Shown one piece after another: positions 16,547-24,197 of a stretch of 24,197 nt of DNA. The notes below the pieces were generated by a model. The model was not told the origin of the DNA and did not search any database. It saw nothing but the letters and a program-made list of their open reading frames with translations. Position 1 is the stretch's first letter; the number at the start of each line of letters is the position of its first letter. The stretch is from Cloacimonetes bacterium SCGC AAA252-N17 (GTDB lineage Bacteria > Cloacimonadota > Cloacimonadia > JGIOTU-2). The stretch lies in the NCBI GenBank assembly GCA_000404785.1, contig ASNI01000027.1, positions 1-24,197 on the forward strand, in the 5' to 3' direction. The position numbers and the translations under genes are program-made.

Positions 16547-16562
16547 TATAATTGAAATTATA
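16547..16562. repeat. Short AT-rich hairpin near the GH130-receiver start
   Basis: TATAATT-GA-AATTATA is a perfect 7-bp inverted repeat, 38 nt before the ATG. Two TATAAT sequences (16525-16530 and 16547-16552) could serve as -10 boxes, but neither has a convincing -35 box, so the promoter is not assigned. Confidence 0.25.
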
Positions 16563-16599
16563 TCTAAAATATGGATTGTGGAAAACATAGAAAGATATT

Positions 16600-18456
16600 A
16601 TGATAACTACAAAAAGAAATTCAATAAAATTTTATCCTGATTCAAAAAGAGTAATTGCACGCTTCTTTATGCCTGGTGGTTCTGGTAGAGCAATATCCAT
16701 TATTACAAAAGTCATAAATCTATCTGATAAGGATGTTCATATTACAATTAATCAAGTTTTGAGAAATTTTTCGCAGCGACATCGTAATATTACAAAAATT
16801 TTTGAAAAACATTTCGATAATGTAGAACATGTATTGAATGAACTAAATATTGAGACTGAATCTTTATCTTTAGAAAAAAAATTGCTTATTGGTTCATACT
16901 TCACTATGGAATATTCTATTGAATCGACAGCCTTCTTTAATCCAGCAATAGTTGAAGATCCTTACCAAACTAATTTAGAAGAAGGGCAGAAAAGAGTAAT
17001 AGTAAGTTTTCGTGCTACAGGTGAAGGACATATATCGTCAATTGTATTTAGGAGTGGTATAATTGATAAAAACAATAACTTAAAATTTAAAGTTCCAGGT
17101 AAATATGTGAATGTACCAGAAGTTGTGAAGCGTCATGTTTATGAAAAAAATTTATTTCTAAAAAAACTCGATGAAATGAATATTCACAAAGATGTTATTG
17201 GCTTAGTTATGGATAAACTGGGAGATAAATTTATTTATGGTGAATTACAAGCAAGTATTGCTGTAGCAAAGAAAGATACAAAGTTAAGTTATACAAGAAA
17301 AAAAGTGGTTGAGGCAATTAATTGGCTGGCTGGTGCTCATTATAAAATATCATTTTCCCTTGATACGGCAATTTCAGAACGGGTCATCTTTCCTACTTCT
17401 TATACCGAAAACAATGGTATTGAGGATGCAAGATTTGTTAGATTTGTTGATGATGACGGAAGCATAACTTATTATGCAACTTACACTGCTTATAACGGTT
17501 TTGCGATTCTGCCAAAATTATTACAAACAAAGGATTTTTATCATTTCAATATTATGCCTATAAATGGAGAAAAAGCACAAAATAAAGATATGGCCCTTTT
17601 TCCAAGAAAAATTAAAGGTAAATATGCAATGGTCTCACGATTTGATGGTGTGAATAATTATATTATGTTTTCTGATAATATTAACCTCTGGCAAGATGCT
17701 CAAAAAATACAAGAGCCAAAATATCCTTGGGAATTCGTACAAATTGGTAACTGTGGTTCACCTATTGAAACCGAAAAGGGCTGGTTGTTAATAACACATG
17801 GGGTTGGTCCAATGAGAAAATATTGTCTTGGTGCAACACTTCTAGACCTAGATGATCCCTCAAAAGTAATTGCGCGTCTCCGTGAGCCGTTATTAGAACC
17901 TAATGATGAAGAAAGGGAAGGATATGTGCCCAATGTCGTTTACTCTTGCGGTTCTATTATCCACAATGGTAATCTGATTATTCCTTATGGCATGTCAGAC
18001 TACGCCTCTACTTTTGCAAGTATATCTTTGGACGAATTATTTAGTAGCTTATTCTCTCAATCTGATATACCTCATATGAAGTCAAAAGAAAAAAAAGCTT
18101 CTATATTAATAGTTGATGATGATGCTGATTTTAGGGAAATAACAATGAAACTATTGGAAGAAGGTGGTTATCAGGTTGAGGAAGCATCAGAAGGAATTGA
18201 AGCCCTTATGCAAATCGCAAAAAAGAAATTCGATTTGATAATATCAGATATTCAGATGCCAGATTTTGATGGATTTCAACTACTTGAGTTTATGAATAAA
18301 AAAAATATAAGCATTCCCCTTGTATTTATAACCGGTTATCCAACTGAAGAATACGAAACTAAAGGTTTGGAACTTGGTGCTGTTGAATTTATTAAAAAAC
18401 CTATAAAATTTGAATTACTTGTATCAAGAATAAGGGAAATATTAGAAAATCATTAA
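16600..18456 (+). CDS. GH130-type phosphorylase/glycosidase fused to a receiver domain
   Basis: 618 residues. About 1-190 is an N-terminal extension of the kind found in long GH130-like proteins. About 250-490 is the five-bladed propeller with GIEDARF (candidate catalytic D276), SRFDGVNNY, GNCGSPIETEKGWLLITHG and VPNVVYSCG. GH130 enzymes act on beta-mannosides, usually by phosphorolysis. After a short charged linker, residues 498-618 are a complete response-regulator receiver: D506-D508 acidic pocket, phosphate acceptor D550 (ISDIQMPD), T578 (FITGY) and K600 (KKPIKF). All key receiver residues are present, so phosphorylation is plausible. It is convergent with the GT4/GH130 run and only 34 nt from it. 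Base use is visibly more AT-rich than in the first 6 kb. The ribosome binding site is weak. A REC-GH130 fusion is not one I recognise. Confidence 0.85.
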   Translation: MITTKRNSIKFYPDSKRVIARFFMPGGSGRAISIITKVINLSDKDVHITINQVLRNFSQRHRNITKIFEKHFDNVEHVLNELNIETESLSLEKKLLIGSYFTMEYSIESTAFFNPAIVEDPYQTNLEEGQKRVIVSFRATGEGHISSIVFRSGIIDKNNNLKFKVPGKYVNVPEVVKRHVYEKNLFLKKLDEMNIHKDVIGLVMDKLGDKFIYGELQASIAVAKKDTKLSYTRKKVVEAINWLAGAHYKISFSLDTAISERVIFPTSYTENNGIEDARFVRFVDDDGSITYYATYTAYNGFAILPKLLQTKDFYHFNIMPINGEKAQNKDMALFPRKIKGKYAMVSRFDGVNNYIMFSDNINLWQDAQKIQEPKYPWEFVQIGNCGSPIETEKGWLLITHGVGPMRKYCLGATLLDLDDPSKVIARLREPLLEPNDEEREGYVPNVVYSCGSIIHNGNLIIPYGMSDYASTFASISLDELFSSLFSQSDIPHMKSKEKKASILIVDDDADFREITMKLLEEGGYQVEEASEGIEALMQIAKKKFDLIISDIQMPDFDGFQLLEFMNKKNISIPLVFITGYPTEEYETKGLELGAVEFIKKPIKFELLVSRIREILENH

Positions 18457-18490
18457 GATAACCATATGTTATGTATGAACAATTACGAAA

Positions 18491-19510
18491 TTAATTTAAA
18501 ATATTTTCATATACTTTTAGGTAATCATTTACCATTTTTTCCTGACTAAAATTTTTTTCAGCCCATTCCCGACAAAATTTGCGATCAATTTGTTTAATAT
18601 CTTTTAGAATTCCTACTGCTTCATCAATTTTATTTACCAGAAAGCCAGTTTTCTCATGTACAATTAATTCCGGCATAGAGCCTTTGTTAAATGCGATAAC
18701 GGGTGTTCCACAAAGCATTGATTCTGCAACGCTTAATCCGAAAGGTTCCTCAAAACCAATCGGATGTAAAAGCGCATAAGCTTCACCCATGAGTTTATCC
18801 CTTTCCTTTGGTCCTGAATTACCAACATATACAATGTCATCATCATTAATGAATGGCTTAATCTTACTGTCAAAATATTCCTGATGCTGAATTAAACCGG
18901 AAATGATTAGTTTTCTTCCAGATTGTTTTGCTATCTGAATGGATTCAGAAGTGCCCTTTTCGGGATGAATCCTGCCGAAAAACAGCAGATAATCTTTTGG
19001 CTCAGAACGGAATGTAAATTCATCGGTATTAATGCCATTGTAAACTGTTGCAGCGTAATCAAGCTCAGGGCTACGATCAGAATTACTGATAGAAATGTAA
19101 AAGCTGGTATTATTATATTTTTTATAAACAGGCAGAATTTTTTGAGAAGAAAAACCATGAATAGTAGTTACCATAGGTGTTCTAATCAAACGCGAATAAG
19201 TTAATGGAAGAAAATCGAAATTATTATGAATTAAATCGAATTTGTCTGCCTGTTCCATTATGTTGCTTATATGAAGGCACTCACATACTTTAGGGTCAAG
19301 CTCCGGGTGTTCTGAATAGGAATGTTCACAAACAGATTCCAGTTTGCCTTTTGTAATTGAATCAGCGGTAGCAAATAAGGTTACATCAATTCCCTTTTCA
19401 ATCAGCCCTTCAGCAATATTTGAAGCAACCTGTTCCCACGGTCCATACTTTCGGGGAGGAGTTCGCCATGCAATAGGTGATAATACGGCAATCTTCATAT
19501 TTAAGTTCAT
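18491..19510 (-). CDS. GT4-family glycosyltransferase
   Basis: 339 residues, GT-B fold. The N-terminal domain starts IAVLSPIAWRTPPRKYGPWE, an acceptor-side pattern common in GT4 proteins. The C-terminal domain has FFGRIHPEKGT (near 178) and the EPFGLSVAE motif (E255-x7-E263) with CGTPVIAF, which bind the sugar-nucleotide. The transfer reaction is retaining; donor and acceptor are not readable from sequence, but GH130 neighbours favour a mannosyl product. ATG 19510 and ATG 19498 (MKIAVLS) are both possible and neither has a good binding site; the latter fits the family start better. It is the last gene of the minus-strand run, 39 nt after the GH130 stop. The 34-nt gap to the convergent gene contains no terminator I can see. 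Confidence 0.88.
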   Translation of the reverse strand: MNLNMKIAVLSPIAWRTPPRKYGPWEQVASNIAEGLIEKGIDVTLFATADSITKGKLESVCEHSYSEHPELDPKVCECLHISNIMEQADKFDLIHNNFDFLPLTYSRLIRTPMVTTIHGFSSQKILPVYKKYNNTSFYISISNSDRSPELDYAATVYNGINTDEFTFRSEPKDYLLFFGRIHPEKGTSESIQIAKQSGRKLIISGLIQHQEYFDSKIKPFINDDDIVYVGNSGPKERDKLMGEAYALLHPIGFEEPFGLSVAESMLCGTPVIAFNKGSMPELIVHEKTGFLVNKIDEAVGILKDIKQIDRKFCREWAEKNFSQEKMVNDYLKVYENILN

Positions 19511-19549
19511 AAAGTTTTAGCGTTCTTTTTTATTACTTTTAACTAACAA

Positions 19550-20476
19550 CTATATTGCTTTTCTTGAGTTATTCAAACAATGATCAACAAGATGTTCAAT
19601 ATTTGCAGTGCCCACACACATTACTTTATCGGCTCCACCCCAGTAGATTTTAATGCTTCCATCTTTTTCGGGAACAGCACCGCAGGTGAACACTACATTA
19701 TGCACATAACCGGTTATTTCATAAACTTCTTCCGGTTGTAAAATCCATTCATCACCAACAGCAATTATTTGGGAAGGGTCTTCCAGATTATGCAATACAA
19801 CACCTAGTCTGTAAACGCATCCGTCCATTGTAGGAAATGCGCCGTGATAAATGCTTAACCAGCCGCGTGCAGTTTTAATCGGAGGTGCTCCGGGACCTAT
19901 TTTCATTTCATCCCAATGATACTGAACAGGCTTCATAATTAGTTTTGATTCGCCCCAATACTTCAGGTCAGGAGAATAAGAAATCCAGATTGACCAAGGT
20001 GATATTTCAGAATGAGGACGGTCGAGCCGTGCGTATAAACCGTTAAATTTTTCAGGAAAGATCACAACATTACGGTAATCGGCTTCAGTGATAAGAGAAA
20101 ACCGTTCAACGGATTTAAAATCCTTAGTTTTTGCAAGACCTACACGCACACCATGCCGAGAATAGGCACTGTAAGTTATAAGATATTCACCATCAAGAAA
20201 AATAATACGGGGGTCTTCAACGCCGTACTCCTCATATTCTTTGAATATACCTTCAGCAGCAGGAACCATGAAAGGTTCTTTATCTACTTTAAAATTAAAC
20301 CCGTCATCACTTTCTGCTTTGCCCAATATACTTCTTCCGGTAAGTTTATGAGACCGGAAAATCATTATATACCTGTCGTTGAATTTTACAACACCTGCAT
20401 TATGTACGGTAGCAACCGGATAAGGCACATCATTCTTTGTAAGGATTGGGTTATTGTGATATCTTTTTATTAACAC
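19550..20476 (-). CDS. GH130 beta-mannoside phosphorylase-like protein
   Basis: 308 residues, close to the usual length of short GH130 enzymes, which split beta-linked mannosides with phosphate to give mannose-1-phosphate. Motifs: RSHKLTGRSILGKAESDDG, YGVEDPR (candidate catalytic D88), GPGAPPIKTARGWLSIYHGA and VVFTCGAV. The start is GTG at 20476; no ATG precedes the conserved LIKRYHNNPIL. No signal peptide, so it is cytoplasmic. It lies between the two GT4 genes, 49 nt after the barrel frame. Linkage specificity (beta-1,4 or beta-1,2, mannose or N-glycan core) cannot be read from sequence alone. Confidence 0.9.
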   Translation of the reverse strand: MLIKRYHNNPILTKNDVPYPVATVHNAGVVKFNDRYIMIFRSHKLTGRSILGKAESDDGFNFKVDKEPFMVPAAEGIFKEYEEYGVEDPRIIFLDGEYLITYSAYSRHGVRVGLAKTKDFKSVERFSLITEADYRNVVIFPEKFNGLYARLDRPHSEISPWSIWISYSPDLKYWGESKLIMKPVQYHWDEMKIGPGAPPIKTARGWLSIYHGAFPTMDGCVYRLGVVLHNLEDPSQIIAVGDEWILQPEEVYEITGYVHNVVFTCGAVPEKDGSIKIYWGGADKVMCVGTANIEHLVDHCLNNSRKAI

Positions 20477-20525
20477 AATTTATAGTTTACTTTTCATTTC
20501 AACTGCTGTTGCCACTGTCATTAAC

Positions 20526-21434
20526 CTACTTTTCAAATTCCTCAAATGCCTGAAGAACTGTTAAATGAGAGATCAAATAGGCCAGGGAACTTTCTGCACC
20601 CTGGTTTCGATTTACCTCATAACTCTCAAAGCCATCGCAACACCCTGTTGTTTCAAAATCAAACAAACTCATCCTAAGATCATTTTCTCCAAGGAACCAC
20701 ATGAAGCAGGCAAATAATTTATTAAGATATTCCTTATCCTTTGTCAGATGAAAAGCCTGATGATACATTAAGACCATTGCCAGGGCATCTATCGGCTGTT
20801 GTGCAAACATAGAGCGTTCACCATCTTTTTTATACCATTTTTCATTACCAATGATCGATAAATAACCATCCTTAATTGTATGTTCTGTTAAAAAGTCCAT
20901 GGACTCCAAAGCAGTCTCGATTATTTTATCATCCTTAAATATCTCTGCCGAAAGTAAAAAAGCCAGAGGTAAAATACCATTATCATAAGCCAGCAAAGCT
21001 TCAAACCATTTCCAGTCAGGAGAGCTGTTTTCATCATAATGTCGGATTAACTTATAAGTAAGATTTCTCAATATTTCGGTCATTGAATCATCCGATGGAT
21101 TACTCCGCAGGTAATAACTGATACCTATTATTGTATTAGCAATCCCTCTGATAGATTGAAGCTTCTCAAAGTTTCCGGATGCAGCTAAAAAAACAAATTT
21201 ACCGGTCTGGAAGTAGGAATCGTTAGGTGCATTAGCAATCAGGTATCCCAGTGCCCAGATGGTTCTTCCGAAAGAATCTTCTGAACCTACCTCATCAAGA
21301 AAGCTACGGTTGAAACTGAGAAAATTCCTGAATGTCCCGTCTTTATTTTGCATATAATGGATATAGCTCAAATATATGGGAGCTAATTTCAGAGCCAGGG
21401 TATCCTTTTTTTGTCTGTAAGCCATAAGTACCAT
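20526..21434 (-). CDS. (alpha/alpha)-barrel C-terminal part of a GT4 fusion, out of frame
   Basis: 302 residues from the first ATG, but the same frame is open and protein-like back to 21701. It reads through YDYGREITWPKTGGKY, LDPLILPPFSLVHITRL and GYCLDDNARALL with no start codon context. The sequence is helical, with repeated aromatic-rich segments (LAPIYLSYIHYMQNKDGTF, GRTIWALGYLI, WFEALLAYDNGILPLAFLL), as in alpha/alpha-barrel glycoside-acting proteins. This points to one original protein of about 745 residues, GT4 then barrel, now split by a 1-nt change in a 7-A tract. There is no ribosome binding site before 21434. Catalytic function unknown. Confidence 0.65.
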   Translation of the reverse strand: MVLMAYRQKKDTLALKLAPIYLSYIHYMQNKDGTFRNFLSFNRSFLDEVGSEDSFGRTIWALGYLIANAPNDSYFQTGKFVFLAASGNFEKLQSIRGIANTIIGISYYLRSNPSDDSMTEILRNLTYKLIRHYDENSSPDWKWFEALLAYDNGILPLAFLLSAEIFKDDKIIETALESMDFLTEHTIKDGYLSIIGNEKWYKKDGERSMFAQQPIDALAMVLMYHQAFHLTKDKEYLNKLFACFMWFLGENDLRMSLFDFETTGCCDGFESYEVNRNQGAESSLAYLISHLTVLQAFEEFEK

Positions 21435-21684
21435 AAGTAATGCTCTTGCATTATCATCCAGGCAGTATCCTTCTTTTAAATTTGGAATACCAAATTTTGC
21501 ATGTTGGATGATCCCGGTATCATCGGTTAAACGTGTTATATGGACAAGCGAAAATGGAGGCAGAATAAGCGGATCAAGAATGGTATCCTTCTTTGCCAGA
21601 ACTACATGCTTATTGGTAATAACTTTTTGAGCGACTTCAATATATTTACCTCCGGTTTTAGGCCATGTAATTTCTCTGCCATAA

Positions 21685-22764
21685 TCATATGCTGTTTTTT
21701 TGGAGTATTTTCAATTCTTCCAGTTTATCAAATAACCCTAATATAATAGCAGAAAGCTCATCTGAATCATTAAAATTAAAAAGCTTTCCCCTCCCATCCG
21801 CCAATAATTCTGTCGCATGCCAGTAAGGTGTTGAAACAACTGCTGAACCAACACCTATTGCGTAGGAAAGTGTTCCGCTGGTAATCTGAGCCTCATTCAG
21901 GTAAGGAGTAATATAAATATCAGATGCTGATAAGTATTTAAACAATTCTTTTTGATTAAGAAACTCGTTCAGGAAAAAAACATGGTTGGTCAGGTCTAGT
22001 TTTTTAACAATATGTTGAAGGTAAATACGATATTCTTCGCCAGAATACCGAAGAACATTGGGATGAGTTTTCCCTAAAATTATATATAAAACTTCAGGAT
22101 ATTTTTCAATAACTTTTGGGAGTGCCTTTAATACTGTCTCAATCCCCTTATTCCGGCTGATAAATCCAAAGGTAAGTAAGACCTTTTTATTTTCGAGATT
22201 GAATTCCTTTTTGGAATGTTGCTGGTTATATTGAATATCCGGCACCCCGTGCTCAATATATACAATTTTTCTTTTATCAACTTCATATAAAGTTGTTAGA
22301 AGCTCAATGGCTTTATGGCTCATTACAACCAGTTTTTTTGCCATTTTGCAAATTTCCACCAATACTGCTTTCTGATCGTAGGATGGATTTTTGATAATTG
22401 TGTGAAGGGTGACTACCAGGGGAATTTCCAGCCGGTGAAGTAAAGGAAGAATATATACACCATTTTGTCCGCCAAAAATGCCAAATTCATGTTCCAAAAT
22501 ACAAAGGTCAGCACCGCTGAGGTTTATAAATTTTGCTGCCGATAAATAATCTCCTTGATGTTCCTGTCGTATTGTAAGTTTTACTTCTTCAGGATAATCA
22601 TAGGTTTGTTCATGATCATTCATAGCTACAACAAATCCTTCTATGGAAACTTTTTCACTTTCATTATTCTTAACCATGGAATTAAGAAGATTCATGGTAA
22701 ATGTGGCAATTCCACATTCCCGTGGAGGATACGTTCCGATATGTGCGATTTTAATTTTTTGCAT
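21685..22764 (-). CDS. GT4-family glycosyltransferase, 5' part of a frame-shifted fusion
   Basis: 359 residues from ATG 22764 (MQKIKIAHIGTYPPRECG). The frame is open to ATG 22794, but the extra ten residues are basic and have no binding site; AAGAGAAG precedes 22764. GT-B fold: N-terminal domain with PPRECGIATF and GADLCILEHEFG, C-terminal domain with TFGFISRNKGIETVLKAL and the NEAQITSGTLSYAIG loop. Donor sugar not determinable. It ends at a TGA (21685-21687) just after a run of seven A, beyond which another frame carries the expected continuation. First gene of the minus-strand glycan run. Confidence 0.85.
   Translation of the reverse strand: MQKIKIAHIGTYPPRECGIATFTMNLLNSMVKNNESEKVSIEGFVVAMNDHEQTYDYPEEVKLTIRQEHQGDYLSAAKFINLSGADLCILEHEFGIFGGQNGVYILPLLHRLEIPLVVTLHTIIKNPSYDQKAVLVEICKMAKKLVVMSHKAIELLTTLYEVDKRKIVYIEHGVPDIQYNQQHSKKEFNLENKKVLLTFGFISRNKGIETVLKALPKVIEKYPEVLYIILGKTHPNVLRYSGEEYRIYLQHIVKKLDLTNHVFFLNEFLNQKELFKYLSASDIYITPYLNEAQITSGTLSYAIGVGSAVVSTPYWHATELLADGRGKLFNFNDSDELSAIILGLFDKLEELKILQKNSI
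21695..21701 (-). other. Seven-A slippage tract joining the GT4 and barrel frames
   Basis: The coding strand reads CTCC then seven A then CAGC here. With seven, translation ends QKNSI-stop. With six, it continues LQKTAYDYGREITW into the barrel frame with no break. It could be a real mutation, a sequencing or assembly error, or a slippage switch. Confidence 0.7.
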
Positions 22765-22833
22765 TCTTCTCTTTTTCTTACAGCTAATTACCATTATTAT
22801 GAATATATAGACACATTTAATGTTGCAAAATCG

Positions 22834-22898
22834 AATTAATGAATTCGTTACTTTTATTATTTATTAAATAAGATGTTCGATAATCTACTTCATTAATT
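22834..22898. repeat. AT-rich inverted repeat upstream of the GT4 gene
   Basis: AATTAATGAA (22834-22843) and TTCATTAATT (22889-22898) are perfectly complementary across 45 nt. The AT content makes chance pairing fairly likely. The 597-nt gap 22765-23361 otherwise holds the repeat copy below, one more inverted repeat, and no coding frame I can support. Confidence 0.3.
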
Positions 22899-22987
22899 AG
22901 AAATCGATCTTTAAACAAAAATTCCACAATAAAATTATATAGTCAAGTGTGTTACAAATTAAATCACACATGAAGCCAAAATTTTTT

Positions 22988-23077
22988 CCAAATATGGCAA
23001 TTACTGAGAGTGGAATACATAGAAAGGGAAATGGAGAATGGGCAATTTTAGTACTTGAAATTTTAAAATTTTCAATT
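22988..23077 (+). repeat. Dispersed intergenic repeat, copy B
   Basis: The core 22997-23040 matches copy A without gaps (37 of 44). It includes GAGTGGAATACA, AGAAAGG and ATGGAGAA, with TTGAAATTTT downstream as in copy A. The left arm of the ATTCCA/TGGAAT inverted repeat is altered here (ATTACT), so the stem is not kept in every copy. Confidence 0.75.
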
Positions 23078-23111
23078 AAATTTGAAACTCGATAACGGTT
23101 TCTTAAATTGG

Positions 23112-23166
23112 AATCGTGAAACATGAAAAACTCGATTGATCAATACTTGATTCCAGATTCACGATT
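23112..23166. repeat. Inverted repeat upstream of psuG
   Basis: AATCGTGAA (23112-23120) pairs perfectly with TTCACGATT (23158-23166). In the loop is a 10-nt palindrome, ATTGATCAAT (23135-23144). It lies about 200 nt before the next gene; role unknown. Confidence 0.35.
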
Positions 23167-23361
23167 TATCGGGAAGTATTACCTTTCTTTTTATTACTGA
23201 ATGAATTCCATGACGAGATTGATTAGTAATTTTATACTTTAAATATTCTGTTATCCCTTTATCCATGGGATTTTCAAAAATGGAAATAAAGAAGTATCAG
23301 TGAATGACATCAAAATGTTAATAACTTTGACACTTATATTTCAATTTTCTCAATACAATAT

Positions 23362-24144
23362 ATGAAATTTAAAAAACAGGATATCATAAACAAAGACCAT
23401 TTAGCCATCCACCTCGAAATCCAAGAAGCCCTTGCCCAGGGCATGCCTATCGTAGCCCTTGAATCGACCATTATCTCACATGGAATGCCATATCCTGAAA
23501 ATATTAAAACTGCAAAAGAAGTGGAGAAAATTGTTCGGGAGAACGGAGCAGTGCCTGCAACGATTGCAATTCTACACGGCAGGATGAAGGTCGGGCTCAC
23601 GGATGGCGACCTGGAATTTCTGGCAACAAGCAAAGAAATAGGAAAAGCATCTCGCCAAGATATTCCGTATCTCATTTCACAAAAGTTGCATGGCGCTACA
23701 ACTGTTGCAGCAACGATGATCATTGCACAACTTGCAGGAATTAAAGTGTTCGTTACGGGCGGGATAGGTGGAGTGCATAGGGGAGCTTCGGAAACCTTTG
23801 ACATTTCTGCCGATCTGCAGGAACTGACAAAAACTAATGTTGCAGTTGTATGTGCTGGTCCTAAAGCAATTCTGGACATCGGACTGACGCTTGAATATCT
23901 GGAAACTCACGGCGTTCCTGTCATCGGTTTCAAGACCAACGAAATGCCTGCTTTCTATACAAGGAAAAGCGGTTTTCAAGTGGAGATTCGTTTGGATTCC
24001 GAAAAACAGATCGCAGAATTACTCAAAGCCAAATGGGAACTAGAGCTTCAGGGTGGAGCAGTTATTGTAAATCCAATTCCGGCAAAGTATGAAATGGATC
24101 ACACGCTTATAAATAAGGCAATTGAACTCAGGCGGATCTGCTGA
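23362..24144 (+). CDS. psuG: Pseudouridine-5'-phosphate glycosidase, C-terminally short
   Basis: PsuG reversibly splits pseudouridine 5'-phosphate into uracil and ribose 5-phosphate in pyrimidine salvage. Family motifs: VALESTIISHGMPYP with E34, KASRQDIPYL, GGIGGVHRGASETFDISADL, CAGPKAILDIGLTLEYLET with K168 (the Schiff-base lysine position), PAFYTRKSG, and VNPIPAKYEMD. The protein stops at 260 residues (INKAIELRRIC), whereas family members are usually about 300-310 and end with a conserved NNA-type segment that contributes to the active site. That segment is not found in any frame in the 53 nt left in the window. Start at ATG 23362 lacks a good ribosome binding site. A kinase partner (PsuK) is not in the window. 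It may be a decaying gene or a frameshift near its end. Confidence 0.85.
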   Translation: MKFKKQDIINKDHLAIHLEIQEALAQGMPIVALESTIISHGMPYPENIKTAKEVEKIVRENGAVPATIAILHGRMKVGLTDGDLEFLATSKEIGKASRQDIPYLISQKLHGATTVAATMIIAQLAGIKVFVTGGIGGVHRGASETFDISADLQELTKTNVAVVCAGPKAILDIGLTLEYLETHGVPVIGFKTNEMPAFYTRKSGFQVEIRLDSEKQIAELLKAKWELELQGGAVIVNPIPAKYEMDHTLINKAIELRRIC

Positions 24145-24197
24145 ATATCAGTTCTCACAATTTCCTTTAGCAAATACAATAAATTGTAATTTTCAAG

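Overview
The window reads as chromosomal DNA from a Gram-negative anaerobe of the Fibrobacterota-Chlorobiota-Bacteroidota type. The best guess is Cloacimonadota or a close relative; this is inference from gene content, not a database match. Supporting signs are a NuoEF-type NADH module built into a soluble Fe-S flavoprotein complex, outer-membrane beta-barrel-like proteins, a GH130/GT4 glycoside cluster, strong GGAGG ribosome binding sites and AT-rich gaps carrying repeated palindromes.

Layout. 1-572 is a gene-free, hairpin-rich leader with one copy of a dispersed repeat. 573-6394 (+) is a tight three-gene unit: NuoE-like, NuoF-like, and a large fusion of a 2Fe-2S ferredoxin, an NfnB/GltD-like flavoprotein and a degenerate NuoG/molybdopterin-type domain. 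It ends at a perfect bidirectional terminator shared with a convergent glutamate dehydrogenase gene (6468-7799, -). 8141-11104 (-) encodes a 987-residue protein with two receiver-like domains followed by a PEP/pyruvate-binding (PPDK_N-like) domain. 11257-15810 (-) is an operon of four paralogous secreted, probably outer-membrane, proteins; three are equal-length close copies with signs of gene conversion. 15811-16599 holds the operon promoter, a decayed winged-helix gene, a GGTACCG triple repeat and a 133-nt nested hairpin.

16600-22764 is a glycoside module: a GH130-type protein fused to a response-regulator receiver domain (+), facing a minus-strand run of GT4 glycosyltransferase with a frame-shifted alpha-barrel C-terminus, a short GH130 phosphorylase, and a second GT4. 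22765-23361 is intergenic with another copy of the dispersed repeat. 23362-24144 (+) is a pseudouridine-5'-phosphate glycosidase that seems to lack its usual C-terminus.

How they may work together: the NuoEF/NfnB-like complex could exchange electrons between NAD(H), NADP(H) and ferredoxin, and the adjacent glutamate dehydrogenase is a plausible NADPH consumer. The GT4/GH130 genes look like synthesis and phosphorolytic turnover of a mannoside-type glycan. The most unusual feature is that two unrelated carbohydrate or central-carbon enzyme domains in the window, GH130 and PPDK_N, are each joined to receiver domains. This points to phosphorelay control of enzymes rather than of transcription.
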